A stretch of DNA of 64,000 bases, taken from Streptomyces qinzhouensis. Lineage in GTDB: Bacteria; Actinomycetota; Actinomycetes; Streptomycetales; Streptomycetaceae. The position numbers were made by a program, and so were the translations under genes. The notes beneath the pieces were generated by a model that did not search any database, was not told where the DNA came from, and worked only from the letters and a program-made list of their open reading frames with translations. Positions 17,659-26,358 of this stretch are shown here, piece by piece (the stretch's first letter is position 1; each line of letters starts with the position of its first letter). The stretch covers positions 4,216,001 to 4,280,000 of the forward strand of contig NZ_CP042266.1 of the NCBI RefSeq assembly GCF_007856155.1. Reading direction: 5' to 3'.

Positions 17659-18296
17659 GGGCGGTGTTCCCACGGGTTGTACGGGGCGCCCGACCGCGCC
17701 GGATCAGGGAGGCCCCGGGCGCCTTCTCCCCGCGGTCCGCGAGGGTGCCCGCCCGGCGGGACGACGGCTCGGCGACGGTCTGGGTGGCGCTCGTGGCGAC
17801 CGTGCTCTGTGCCCTCTTCGGCACGGTGCTGGCCCTGGGACAGGTGGTGATCGCGCGACACCGGGCGGGCGCGGCGGCCGATCTGGCCGCGCTCGCCGCG
17901 GCGGACCATGCGCTGCGGGGCGAATCCGTGGCGTGCGCCCGCGCGGCGGAGGCGGCCCGGGCTCAAGGGGCCGTGCTGCTCCGGTGCGAGCTGCGCGGGG
18001 AGATCGCCGATGTGGAGGCGGCGTCCCGGCTGGGCCCGTTCACCCCCACGGCCCTCTCCCGGGCAGGCCCCGCATCTCCCGCACCCGCACCTCCTGGCCC
18101 CGCACCTCCTGGCCCCGCATCTCCCGCACCCGCCGGACCTGCACATCCCGGGCCTGAGGCGTCCGCACCCGTACCTCCCGCACCCGTACCTCCTGGCCCC
18201 GTACCTCCCGCACCCGCCGGACCTGCACATCCCGGGCCTGAGTCGTCCGCACCCGTGCCGTCCGCGCGGTTGCCTCCCGAGGCCGGGGGACGGTGA
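17655..18296 (+). CDS. TadG-like (Rv3654c-type) pseudopilin with Pro-rich tail
   Basis: A 213-residue protein. Residues 1-40 are basic. G-SATVWVALVA then opens a membrane helix and the conserved RHRAGAAADLAALAAADHA follows, typical of the actinobacterial TadE-like protein that ends this operon. The last 75 residues are a Pro/Ala/Gly-rich repeat region encoded by an 84-bp duplication and are probably disordered or wall-spanning. GTG start overlaps the tadE stop. It is convergent with the helicase gene. Confidence 0.75.
   Translation: MRAVFPRVVRGARPRRIREAPGAFSPRSARVPARRDDGSATVWVALVATVLCALFGTVLALGQVVIARHRAGAAADLAALAAADHALRGESVACARAAEAARAQGAVLLRCELRGEIADVEAASRLGPFTPTALSRAGPASPAPAPPGPAPPGPASPAPAGPAHPGPEASAPVPPAPVPPGPVPPAPAGPAHPGPESSAPVPSARLPPEAGGR
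18067..18255 (+). repeat. Duplicated Pro/Ala-coding repeat, period 84 bp
   Basis: A 38-base stretch at 18121-18158 recurs exactly at 18205-18242, and shorter CCTCCTGGCCCCG-type units repeat around both. In frame it encodes tandem PAPPGP/ASPAPAGPAHPGPE units in the TadG-like protein. The pattern indicates slippage or unequal recombination. Confidence 0.85.
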
Positions 18297-18396
18297 CCGC
18301 GAGGCCCTCACCGGTGGTCCCGCGACGACGGGTCCGGCGCGGGGCGCGGCCACCGGACCGTTCACGGTCATCCGTGGCCGGGGCCGCCCCGGGGTG

Positions 18397-20865
18397 TCAC
18401 GGCGCGGGGAAACCGGGTTCAGGGGCGGAGGCGAGGAGTTGGGTGAGGAGGCGGATCGCGGCGCGTTTGTCGAGGGGGTCGTTGCCGTTGCCGCATTTGG
18501 GGGACTGGATGCAGGAGGGGCAGCCCGCGTCGCACTCGCAGGACGCGATGGCTTCCAGGGTCGCCGTCAGCCAGGCGCGGGCGGTGTGGAAGGCGCGTTC
18601 CGCGAAGCCCGCGCCGCCCGGGTGGCCGTCGTAGACGAAGACCGTCGGAAGGAGGGTGTCGGGATGGAGCGGGACGGAGACCCCGCCGATGTCCCAGCGG
18701 TCGCAGGTGGCGAAGAGCGGCAGCATGCCGATGGAGGCGTGCTCCGCCGCGTGCAGCGCGCCGCCGAGCTGCTCGGGGATGATCCGGGCGGCATCGAGCT
18801 GGTCGTCGGTGACGGTCCACCAGACCGCCCGGGTCCGCAGGGTACGCGGCGGCAGGTCGAGTTTGGTCTCGCCGAGTACCTCGCCCGTGACGAGCTTGCG
18901 GCGGAGGAACGAGACGACCTGGTTCGTGACCTCGACGGAGCCGTAGCACAGCCGGGCGTCGCCCCAGGGCACCTCGGTGTCGGTGTCGAGGACGGAGACG
19001 GTGGTGGTGTCGCGCGCGGTGGTGGAGTACGGGGGCACGGCCTCCTCGACCAGGGCGACCGAGTCCTCCAGGTCGAGCCGCCGGACGAGATAGGTCCGGC
19101 CCTGGTGGAGATGGACCGCCCCCTCGTGAACGGAGGTATGCGCGGCGGATTCGTCGACCGTGCCCAGGAGCCGGCCCGTGCCCTCCTCGACGATCTGCAC
19201 GGGCCGTCCGCCCCCGCCGCGGATATCGGTCAGGTCGGCGGCGCGCTCGCGCCGGGTCCAGTGCCAGCCCGATGCCCGGCGCCGCAGCAGCTTCGCCGCC
19301 TCCAGCTGCGGCATCAGTCCCGGCGCGGAAGGGCCGAAGAGGCTCAGGTCCTCTTCGGTGAGCGGGAGTTCGGCCGCGGCCGCACAGAGATGGGGCGCGA
19401 GGACGTACGGATTGTCGGGGTCGAGCACGGTCGACTCCACCGGCTGTTGGAAGAGCGCCTCGGGATGGTGGACGAGGAAGGTGTCCAGCGGATCGTCCCG
19501 GGCGATCAGTACGGCCAGCGCGCCCTGCCCGCCGCGTCCGGCCCGGCCCGCCTGCTGCCACAGCGATGCCCGGGTGCCCGGATATCCGGCGATCAGGACC
19601 GCGTCCAGACCGGAGACGTCGACCCCGAGCTCCAGGGCCGTGGTGGCGGCGAGGCCGATGAGTTCACCGGAGTGCAGGGCGCGTTCCAGGGCCCGGCGTT
19701 CCTCGGGCAGATAGCCGCCCCGGTAAGCGGCGACACGCCGGGGCAGGGAGCGGTCGACCTCGGCGAGCCGCTCCTTGCTGATCACGGAGATCAGCTCGGC
19801 GCCCCGCCGTGAGCGGACGAAGGCGACCGTGCGGACCCCCTGCACGGTCAGATCGGTGAGGAGGTCGGCGGTCTCCGCGGTCGCGGTACGGCGTACCGGA
19901 GCGCCCTTCTCGCCGTGCAGTTCCGTCAGCGGCGGTTCCCAGAGGGCGAAGACCAGCTCACCGCGGGGCGAGGCGTCGTCGGCGACCTCGTGGACGGTTA
20001 CCCCGGTGAGCCGTCCGGCGGCCACGGCCGGGTCGGCCGCGGTGGCGGAGGCCAGGAGAAAGACCGGATCGGCGCCGTACCGCGCGCATATCCGGCGCAG
20101 CCGCCGCAGCACCTGGGCGACGTGCGAGCCGAAGACGCCCCGGTAGGTGTGGCACTCGTCGATGACGACGTAGCGCAGCGCGCGCAGAAAGGAGGACCAG
20201 CGGGGATGGGAGGGCAGGATGCTCCGGTGCAGCATGTCCGGGTTGGTGAGGACGTAGCCGGCGTACTGGCGCACCCACTCCCGCTCCTCGACAGGGGTGT
20301 CACCGTCGTAGACGGCGGGCCGGATCCGATTGCCCAGCGGGGCCGCGAGCGCCTTCACGGCCCGGCACTGGTCGGCGGCCAGGGCCTTCGTCGGGGCGAG
20401 ATACAGCGCGGTGGCCCCGCGGCCGTTGGGGGCTTCGGCGCCGTCCAGGAGCGTCGTGAGGACGGGTGCGAGATACGCCAGCGACTTGCCGGACGCCGTT
20501 CCGGTGGCGATGACCACGGACTCCCCGTCGAGTGCGTGTTCGGCGGCGGCCGCCTGATGAACCCACGGATGGCCGATCCCGGCCTGCTGGATTGCGTCGA
20601 TCACTTCAGGCCGGATGCGGTCGGGCCAGACGGCATGACGGCCCGGCCGCGGGGGCAAATGCTCCGTATGAGTGATGCGCGCAGCCCGGTTCGCCCCCGA
20701 GGAGAGGCGGTCGAGGATCGCTCGGGGGGAGGGGCGGGTGTCCCCGCTCTCGTGGGGTCGTCCGGGACGGAGATTCTTGGCCATCGGCACCGAGTGTGTC
20801 ACTGGCGTGACGGACAATGGTCCCAAGGCGTCGTGCATGGTTGCAGGTAAGTGATTGAATGCCAT
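18397..20865 (-). CDS. DEAD/DEAH-box helicase of the MrfA/SftH type
   Basis: An 822-residue superfamily 2 helicase. Motifs in order are ATGTASGKS (Walker A), VIDECHTY (DECH box), LLASATAAD and QQAGRAGRGGQG. The C-terminal DUF1998-like domain has four cysteines in CECDAGCPSC...C, a metal-binding cluster found in MrfA (mitomycin lesion repair) and mycobacterial SftH. Start chosen at ATG 20865 because the MAFNHLP N-terminus is conserved in relatives; GGAGG is about 14 bases upstream. Divergent from bldG by 79 bases. Confidence 0.9.
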   Translation of the reverse strand: MAFNHLPATMHDALGPLSVTPVTHSVPMAKNLRPGRPHESGDTRPSPRAILDRLSSGANRAARITHTEHLPPRPGRHAVWPDRIRPEVIDAIQQAGIGHPWVHQAAAAEHALDGESVVIATGTASGKSLAYLAPVLTTLLDGAEAPNGRGATALYLAPTKALAADQCRAVKALAAPLGNRIRPAVYDGDTPVEEREWVRQYAGYVLTNPDMLHRSILPSHPRWSSFLRALRYVVIDECHTYRGVFGSHVAQVLRRLRRICARYGADPVFLLASATAADPAVAAGRLTGVTVHEVADDASPRGELVFALWEPPLTELHGEKGAPVRRTATAETADLLTDLTVQGVRTVAFVRSRRGAELISVISKERLAEVDRSLPRRVAAYRGGYLPEERRALERALHSGELIGLAATTALELGVDVSGLDAVLIAGYPGTRASLWQQAGRAGRGGQGALAVLIARDDPLDTFLVHHPEALFQQPVESTVLDPDNPYVLAPHLCAAAAELPLTEEDLSLFGPSAPGLMPQLEAAKLLRRRASGWHWTRRERAADLTDIRGGGGRPVQIVEEGTGRLLGTVDESAAHTSVHEGAVHLHQGRTYLVRRLDLEDSVALVEEAVPPYSTTARDTTTVSVLDTDTEVPWGDARLCYGSVEVTNQVVSFLRRKLVTGEVLGETKLDLPPRTLRTRAVWWTVTDDQLDAARIIPEQLGGALHAAEHASIGMLPLFATCDRWDIGGVSVPLHPDTLLPTVFVYDGHPGGAGFAERAFHTARAWLTATLEAIASCECDAGCPSCIQSPKCGNGNDPLDKRAAIRLLTQLLASAPEPGFPAP

Positions 20866-20944
20866 CGCGGCTGGCGACCGTCCTCCGGCTCCGCCGGGGA
20901 GACCTGAGGGGGCGGCCGCTCGATAGCAAGGTGCTGGAGGATCC

Positions 20945-21298
20945 GTGGACCTGTCCCTGTCGACTCGCGTTGTACCCGGTCCGAACGGCGACCGTACGGT
21001 CGTCGAGGTCGGTGGCGAGATTGATGTGTATACCGCGCCCAAGCTGCGCGAGCAGTTGGTCGAGCTGGTGAACGACGGCAGTTATCACCTGGTCGTCGAC
21101 ATGGAAGGTGTGGACTTCCTTGACTCCACCGGACTGGGGGTGTTGGTGGGTGGCCTGAAGCGTGTGCGTGCGCACGAGGGTTCACTGCGCCTGGTCTGTA
21201 ATCAGGAGCGCATCCTCAAGATTTTCCGGATCACCGGCCTCACCAAGGTGTTCCCGATTCACACCACGGTCGACGAGGCCGTCGCGGCCCCGGACTAG
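20945..21298 (+). CDS. bldG: Anti-sigma factor antagonist BldG (STAS domain)
   Basis: A 117-residue single STAS domain protein. The phosphorylatable serine is in FLDSTGLG (Ser61 with this start). In S. coelicolor BldG controls aerial growth and antibiotic production by binding anti-sigma factors, with its phosphorylation state deciding partner choice. The GTG start has GGAGG five bases upstream. The sequence around [12 protein letters not shown] is near-invariant in streptomycetes, making the identification secure. The gene downstream encodes a GHKL protein, its classical neighbour. Confidence 0.96.
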   Translation: MDLSLSTRVVPGPNGDRTVVEVGGEIDVYTAPKLREQLVELVNDGSYHLVVDMEGVDFLDSTGLGVLVGGLKRVRAHEGSLRLVCNQERILKIFRITGLTKVFPIHTTVDEAVAAPD

Positions 21299-21762
21299 GC
21301 CGTCCCCGTCTCCGCTGCCGTCCGGCGTCCGCCGGGTCTTTCCGTGTCGCGGTCTTCCGCAGCCGTCCGGTCATCCGGTCGGCTCGGTTCGGGGCCGCGG
21401 CCGGGTGCCCGGAAGTCCGGGGTGCCGGGCGGCTGGTTTTCCGGGTGCCGGTCCGGCCGTCTCCGGCTGGAACGGTGGGCGCCTACGGGCGTCCCCGGAC
21501 AGCCGGGGCGCGGGTTGTCCGGCGTCGGTGGGCGGGCGGTGAGCGGGACCGGAAGCGGGCTTGTCGCCTTCTCCGGGACGGAGACCTGTCCGGATTCTGT
21601 TTCCGGAAGAAGGTGTCGTCCCGAAGAAGTCGTCGGTCCGAAGAAGGTGCCGGGCCCTTCGGGGGTCGGCCGGATCGGCCGGAACAACAGCAGGACCAGG
21701 GGGGAACCGGGCGGCCAGTCCGGTGCCCCCGCACGTATGCCCGTACGTCCGAGGGGGATCGC
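21299..21762 (+). other. Long bldG to anti-sigma gene spacer
   Basis: 464 bases without a recognisable gene between two genes that are co-transcribed in relatives. It is GC-rich with scattered CCGG-containing short inverted repeats but no perfect terminator, so read-through from bldG is plausible. The last part carries the GAGGGGG ribosome site of the next gene. Confidence 0.5.
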
Positions 21763-22218
21763 ATGACCACCGTCGAACTTCGATTCAGCGCTCAGCCCGA
21801 GCATGTCAGGACCGCCCGGTTGGTGGCCGCTGCCGTGGCGCGCCGGGCCGGGGTCGACGAGGCCGTGCTCGACGAGGTCAGGCTCGCCGTGGGCGAGGCC
21901 TGCAGCCGGGCCGTCGGACGGCATCGTTCCCATGGCATCACCTCACCCATCAAGGTCGTGCTGACGGAGGAGGACAAAACCTTCTCCATCGAGGTCGGGG
22001 ACGAGGTCCCCGCCTCGGGTTCCGACGGCTCCGCGGGTCCGGCCGGCGGCCGGGCCGGCGAGGCCTCGGACACCGGCGACATCACGGCGGACGGTGAGGA
22101 CGATATGGGCCTCGCGGTGATCAGCGGACTGGTGGACGATATGGAGGTCTCCACCACCGAAGAGGGCGGTGTGATCCGCATGAGCTGGCCGAAAGCCCAG
22201 GTCACCGCCCAGACCTGA
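21763..22218 (+). CDS. GHKL-type anti-sigma-factor-like protein downstream of bldG
   Basis: A 151-residue protein with the RsbW/SpoIIAB fold: RLAVGEACSRAVGRH occupies the N-box and DDMGLAVISGLVDD the ATP-lid glycine region. The N-box asparagine that chelates Mg-ATP in active kinases is replaced (EACSRAV instead of EAxxNA), so kinase activity is doubtful. An Ala/Gly/Ser-rich insertion separates the boxes. Position after bldG matches SCO3548 of S. coelicolor, a predicted BldG partner. ATG with GAGGGGG upstream; an intrinsic terminator about 400 bases downstream. Confidence 0.88.
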   Translation: MTTVELRFSAQPEHVRTARLVAAAVARRAGVDEAVLDEVRLAVGEACSRAVGRHRSHGITSPIKVVLTEEDKTFSIEVGDEVPASGSDGSAGPAGGRAGEASDTGDITADGEDDMGLAVISGLVDDMEVSTTEEGGVIRMSWPKAQVTAQT

Positions 22219-22620
22219 GGTCTCCGCCCGGCTCTGCCGAGATCCCGATCCCGGCCGCCCACCCCATGCCTTCGGGCCGGGGGCATCGGCTGAAATGCCC
22301 TGGTTCCCATCGCGCTGATGCCGGTTGGTTCCGGTTGCCCTGGTTCCGGTCGGCCCGAGTCCGTGGTTCCCTGCCCCGCCCCGGAGCCACCGGGGCGCTT
22401 GCCCCGAGCCCGCTGCCCCGGCGCACCCCGAGAACCGGACGGGACAAGACGAGACGGGCCTCCGGGCCGGTCTTTGAGCCCCTTCGGCGCGGGGCTCGTC
22501 CGAGCCGCGGCCGGTCCGTCCGCGCGTACGGGTGGGCTATTTCCCCCGACCGGCCCTGTGAGCACGGCCCCCCCGGTCGCTCCTCCGGATCCGCCCCCAC
22601 CGGACCCGGATCCCTTCAAC

Positions 22621-22652
22621 GGCCCTGCTGAGCAGGGCCTTTTCTCATTTTT
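22621..22652 (+). terminator. Classical intrinsic terminator
   Basis: GGCCCTGCT and AGCAGGGCC flank one base (22621-22639), followed by TTTTCTCATTTTT. It ends the bldG/anti-sigma transcription unit. The 673-base gap to hppA (22219-22891) otherwise holds GC-rich sequence and then the AT-rich hppA promoter region. Confidence 0.88.
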
Positions 22653-22779
22653 GCGATCGCTTCCCGGCCGGTTTCCGATCATTTCCGGATCACTTTTCCG
22701 GTGATCGACCGTCCCGGCGATCGCAGGTCAATGCCCCCACCCCATTACTTCTTTCGGGTGTATTTACGGAACTCGATCA

Positions 22780-22850
22780 TTTGCCAAGGGTCACAAAGGT
22801 CACTTTGCATTTGTCGTGCTCTGTTTTGATCAGGTTCCGCTCCCTACAAT
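22780..22850 (+). promoter_or_regulatory. hppA promoter region
   Basis: An AT-rich patch before hppA has a good -10-like TACAAT at 22845-22850, with no strong -35 at standard spacing. GGTCAC is repeated as GGTCACAAAGGTCAC at about 22788-22802 and could be an operator. The position about 40 bases before the ATG fits a short leader. Confidence 0.45.
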
Positions 22851-22891
22851 CCGTCCACGTCTTGAGCTCTGAACGACGTCAAGGAGGACGA

Positions 22892-25315
22892 ATGGCGGGG
22901 CCTTTCCGTCAGACGGATCAGGAAATGATCAATCAGTCCATCTCCCTCTCGGCCGCGGTGCTCACCGATGACAACCGGGTGATCGTGGTCGTCATCGCCG
23001 TGGTCGCCCTGGCCGCGCTCGCCGTCGCCCGGCTGCTGGTGCGCCAGGTGCTGGCGGCCGATGAGGGCACCGACTCCATGAAGAAGATCGCGGCCGCAGT
23101 GCAGGAGGGCGCGAACGCCTATCTCGCCCGGCAACTGCGCACCCTCGGCATCTTCGCGGTCGTGGTGTTCTTCCTGCTGATGCTCCTTCCCGCGGACGAC
23201 TGGTCGCAGCGTGCCGGGCGTTCCGTGTTCTTCCTGGTGGGCGCCATTTTCTCGGCGGCCACCGGTTACATCGGCATGCGGCTCGCGGTGCGGGCGAACG
23301 TCCGGGTGGCGGCCGCGGCGCGAGAGGCGAGCCCCACCCCCGGGGAGCCGCAAAAGGATCTGACGGACGTCTCCCACAAGGCCATGAAGATCGCCTTCCG
23401 TACGGGCGGCGTGGTCGGAATGATCACCGTGGGTCTCGGTCTGCTCGGCGCCTCCTGTGTCGTTCTCGTCTATGCCGCCGACGCACCCAAAGTGCTGGAG
23501 GGCTTCGGCCTCGGCGCCGCGCTGATCGCCATGTTCATGCGAGTCGGCGGCGGTATCTTCACCAAGGCCGCGGATGTCGGCGCCGATCTTGTCGGCAAGG
23601 TCGAGAAGGGGATTCCGGAAGACGATCCCCGCAACGCCGCCACCATCGCCGACAACGTGGGCGACAACGTCGGCGACTGCGCGGGCATGGCCGCCGACCT
23701 CTTCGAGTCGTACGCCGTGACCCTGGTCGCGGCCCTCATCCTCGGCAAGGCGGCCTTCGGTGACGCCGGACTCGCCTTTCCGCTGATCGTTCCGGCGATC
23801 GGCGTGGTAACCGCGATGATCGGCATTTTCGCGGTCGCTCCGCGGCGCGCCGACCGCAGCGGGATGACCGCGATCAACCGCGGCTTCTTCATCTCGGCCG
23901 TGATCTCCCTGGGCCTCGTCGCCGTCGCCGTACTGCTCTATCTGCCTTCCTCCTATGCCGACCTCGAAGGTGTCACCGACCCGACCATCGGGGAGCACGG
24001 CGGCGATCCCCGGGTCCTCGCCCTGGTCGCCGTCACCATCGGTATCGTCATGGCCGCCCTGATCCAGCAGCTGACCGGCTACTTCACCGAGACCAGCCGC
24101 CGCCCGGTCAAGGACATCGGGAAGTCCTCACTGACCGGTCCCGCGACGGTCATCCTCGCGGGGATCTCCATCGGCCTCGAATCCGCCGTCTACACCGCGC
24201 TGCTGATCGGTCTCGGTGTCTACGGGGCGTTCCTCCTCGGCGGTGCTTCGATCACTCTCGCGCTCTTCGCGGTGGCGCTCGCGGGCACCGGCCTCCTCAC
24301 CACCGTCGGTGTCATCGTCGCCATGGACACCTTCGGCCCGGTCGCCGACAACGCCCAGGGCATCGCCGAGATGTCGGGCGATGTCGAGGGCGCGGGCGCG
24401 CAGGTGCTCACCGAACTCGACGCGGTCGGCAACACCACCAAGGCCATCACCAAGGGGATCGCCATCGCCACGGCCGTACTGGCGGCGGCGGCGCTCTTCG
24501 GCTCGTACCGCGACGCCATCACCACGGCCGCCCTGGACGTCGGCGAGAAACTCGGCGACGACGCTCCGATGAACCTGGTGATGGACATCTCGCAGCCCAA
24601 TAATCTCGTCGGGCTGATCCTGGGCGCCGCGGTGGTCTTCCTCTTCTCCGGACTCGCCATCAACGCGGTGGCCAGGTCGGCGGGAGCGGTCGTCTACGAG
24701 GTGCGGCGGCAGTTCCGGGAGCACCCCGGGATCATGAACTACACCGAGAAGCCGGAGTACGGGCGGGTCGTCGACATCTGCACCAAGGACGCCCTGCGCG
24801 AACTCGCCACGCCCGGTCTGCTGGCCGTGCTGACCCCGATCGCGGTCGGCTTCTCCCTCGGAGTGGGGGCGCTCGGCGCGTTCCTGGCGGGCGCGATCGG
24901 CACCGGCACGCTGATGGCGGTCTTCCTCGCCAACTCCGGCGGCGCGTGGGACAACGCGAAGAAGCTGGTGGAGGACGGTCACTACGGCGGGAAGGGCAGT
25001 GAGGCGCATTCCGCGACCGTGATCGGCGACACCGTCGGCGATCCGTTCAAGGACACCGCGGGCCCCGCGATCAACCCGCTGCTGAAGGTCATGAACCTGG
25101 TGGCACTGCTGATCGCCCCCGCCGTGATCCAGTTCAGTTACGGGGACGACGCCAGTGCTCCGGTACGGGCGCTGATCGCCGGCCTCGCGATTCTGGTCAT
25201 CGTCGGGGCGGTGTATGTGTCGAAGCGCCGCGGAACCGTCGTGGGCGACGACGAAACGGGCCCCACGGAAGCGGAGCGCAATGCTTCGTCTCCGGACCCC
25301 GCGGCGGTGTCCTGA
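22892..25315 (+). CDS. hppA: Proton-translocating pyrophosphatase, K+-independent type
   Basis: An 807-residue membrane pump of about 15-16 helices that couples PPi hydrolysis to proton export. Active-site motifs are GGGIFTKAADVGADLVGKVE and DNVGDNVGDCAGMAADLFESY, with a third acidic cluster near ADNAQGIAEM. GNTTKAITKG has lysine and threonine at the positions that distinguish potassium-independent enzymes. AAGGAGG lies six bases before the ATG. The C-terminus is a short cytoplasmic tail. Confidence 0.96.
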   Translation: MAGPFRQTDQEMINQSISLSAAVLTDDNRVIVVVIAVVALAALAVARLLVRQVLAADEGTDSMKKIAAAVQEGANAYLARQLRTLGIFAVVVFFLLMLLPADDWSQRAGRSVFFLVGAIFSAATGYIGMRLAVRANVRVAAAAREASPTPGEPQKDLTDVSHKAMKIAFRTGGVVGMITVGLGLLGASCVVLVYAADAPKVLEGFGLGAALIAMFMRVGGGIFTKAADVGADLVGKVEKGIPEDDPRNAATIADNVGDNVGDCAGMAADLFESYAVTLVAALILGKAAFGDAGLAFPLIVPAIGVVTAMIGIFAVAPRRADRSGMTAINRGFFISAVISLGLVAVAVLLYLPSSYADLEGVTDPTIGEHGGDPRVLALVAVTIGIVMAALIQQLTGYFTETSRRPVKDIGKSSLTGPATVILAGISIGLESAVYTALLIGLGVYGAFLLGGASITLALFAVALAGTGLLTTVGVIVAMDTFGPVADNAQGIAEMSGDVEGAGAQVLTELDAVGNTTKAITKGIAIATAVLAAAALFGSYRDAITTAALDVGEKLGDDAPMNLVMDISQPNNLVGLILGAAVVFLFSGLAINAVARSAGAVVYEVRRQFREHPGIMNYTEKPEYGRVVDICTKDALRELATPGLLAVLTPIAVGFSLGVGALGAFLAGAIGTGTLMAVFLANSGGAWDNAKKLVEDGHYGGKGSEAHSATVIGDTVGDPFKDTAGPAINPLLKVMNLVALLIAPAVIQFSYGDDASAPVRALIAGLAILVIVGAVYVSKRRGTVVGDDETGPTEAERNASSPDPAAVS

Positions 25316-25338
25316 CCGGATCGCCCATCCGGGACCAT

Positions 25339-25430
25339 CGCACGGCACGAGTACCTCGCACGGCACGGGTACGTCGCACACGGCACGGGTACGTCGCACG
25401 GCACGTCAGTTCACGTCACTACACGTCAGT
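25339..25430. repeat. Imperfect 18-20 bp tandem repeats after hppA
   Basis: Four diverging copies built on CGCACGGCACGGGTACGT run from 25339 to about 25405, followed by three ACGTCA-containing units to about 25432. They lie in the 351-base gap between hppA and the lipoprotein gene, where a terminator would be expected. The remainder of the gap has no gene. Function unknown. Confidence 0.7.
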
Positions 25431-25666
25431 TCATCAGTGCTCGGAGTCCAGGACGCGGGCGGTCGGTGTGCTCCGGTGCACCGGCCGCCTTCCGCCGTCC
25501 CGGCCGGCGTTTTCGGGCGTTCCCGGGCCCCGGGTGAGGCTTCTCTCCCCCTCACCCTTGGTGCAAATGGCTTTAATGGCCCATGAACCGGTCGGTTGAC
25601 GGGCGGTGACCACCGGCCCGGCGTGTATGTTCCGGGGCGCAAGGAGCCTTGGAAGGGACCGATCCG

Positions 25667-26254
25667 GTGAACAAGAAGCTTGCGGCCGCATTGTCCGGCT
25701 GCGCGGTACTGGTACTGGCACTGTCCGGGTGCAGCAGTGAAGAGAAGACCAATCCGGTCGACGACTGGGCCAAGAAGTACTGCGACCAGGTCAAGACCCA
25801 GTTCAAGATCAAAGCGGAGGCTGATCAGCTGATCGCCGTGACCGCGATCGACGGCAAGCCGGCCGACCTCCAGGCGGCCGACTCGAAGGCCTTCCAGGAC
25901 CTTGCGAACGTCAACAAGGCGCTGGCCGCGGGCTTCCGTACCGTGGGTGCCACCCCGGTCAAGGACGATGAGCAGCTCGTCGCCGCGGCGCTTGCCGAAC
26001 GGGAGGCCAGTGCCGCGTTCTATCTCGACCTGAAGAAGCAGGTCGACGCCCTCGACACCGCCGACCAGCAGGAGTTCGCGGACGGCCTGATGGTCGTCTC
26101 CGAGGGCTTCGCCAAGGCGGAGGCGAACGAGAAGGCCTGGAACAAGCTCCGGGCGAGTGAGACGGGCAAGGCGATGGGCAAGTTCCAGGGCTGCCGGACG
26201 GTGAAGGTGAAGCCGCCGGCCGCGGCGGGCCCGTCGCCGTCGACCGCCCCCTGA
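25667..26254 (+). CDS. Small secreted lipoprotein
   Basis: A 195-residue protein with a clear lipoprotein signal (KKLAAALSGCAVLVLALSGC, lipobox LSGC, mature N-terminus CSSEEK). The mature part is helical, hydrophilic and Lys/Ala-rich with one Cys pair (YCDQ and GCRT) that could form a disulfide. Orthologues follow hppA in other streptomycetes. No enzymatic motif. GTG start with GGAAGGGA upstream. Confidence 0.8.
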   Translation: MNKKLAAALSGCAVLVLALSGCSSEEKTNPVDDWAKKYCDQVKTQFKIKAEADQLIAVTAIDGKPADLQAADSKAFQDLANVNKALAAGFRTVGATPVKDDEQLVAAALAEREASAAFYLDLKKQVDALDTADQQEFADGLMVVSEGFAKAEANEKAWNKLRASETGKAMGKFQGCRTVKVKPPAAAGPSPSTAP

Positions 26255-26290
26255 CGGGCCGCGCCGCCCCGGCGCCGCCGCCTCCCGAGT

Positions 26291-26322
26291 ACGCCGTACG
26301 GTGCCCCGAGCCCGTACGGCGT
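26291..26322 (+). terminator. Terminator after lipoprotein gene
   Basis: An 11-bp perfect stem ACGCCGTACGG/CCGTACGGCGT with a 10-base loop followed by TCTGTTTCC, 36 bases after the lipoprotein stop. Confidence 0.75.
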
Positions 26323-26358
26323 TCTGTTTCCGTCCCCGTCGGCGGGGACAATGGGCGG

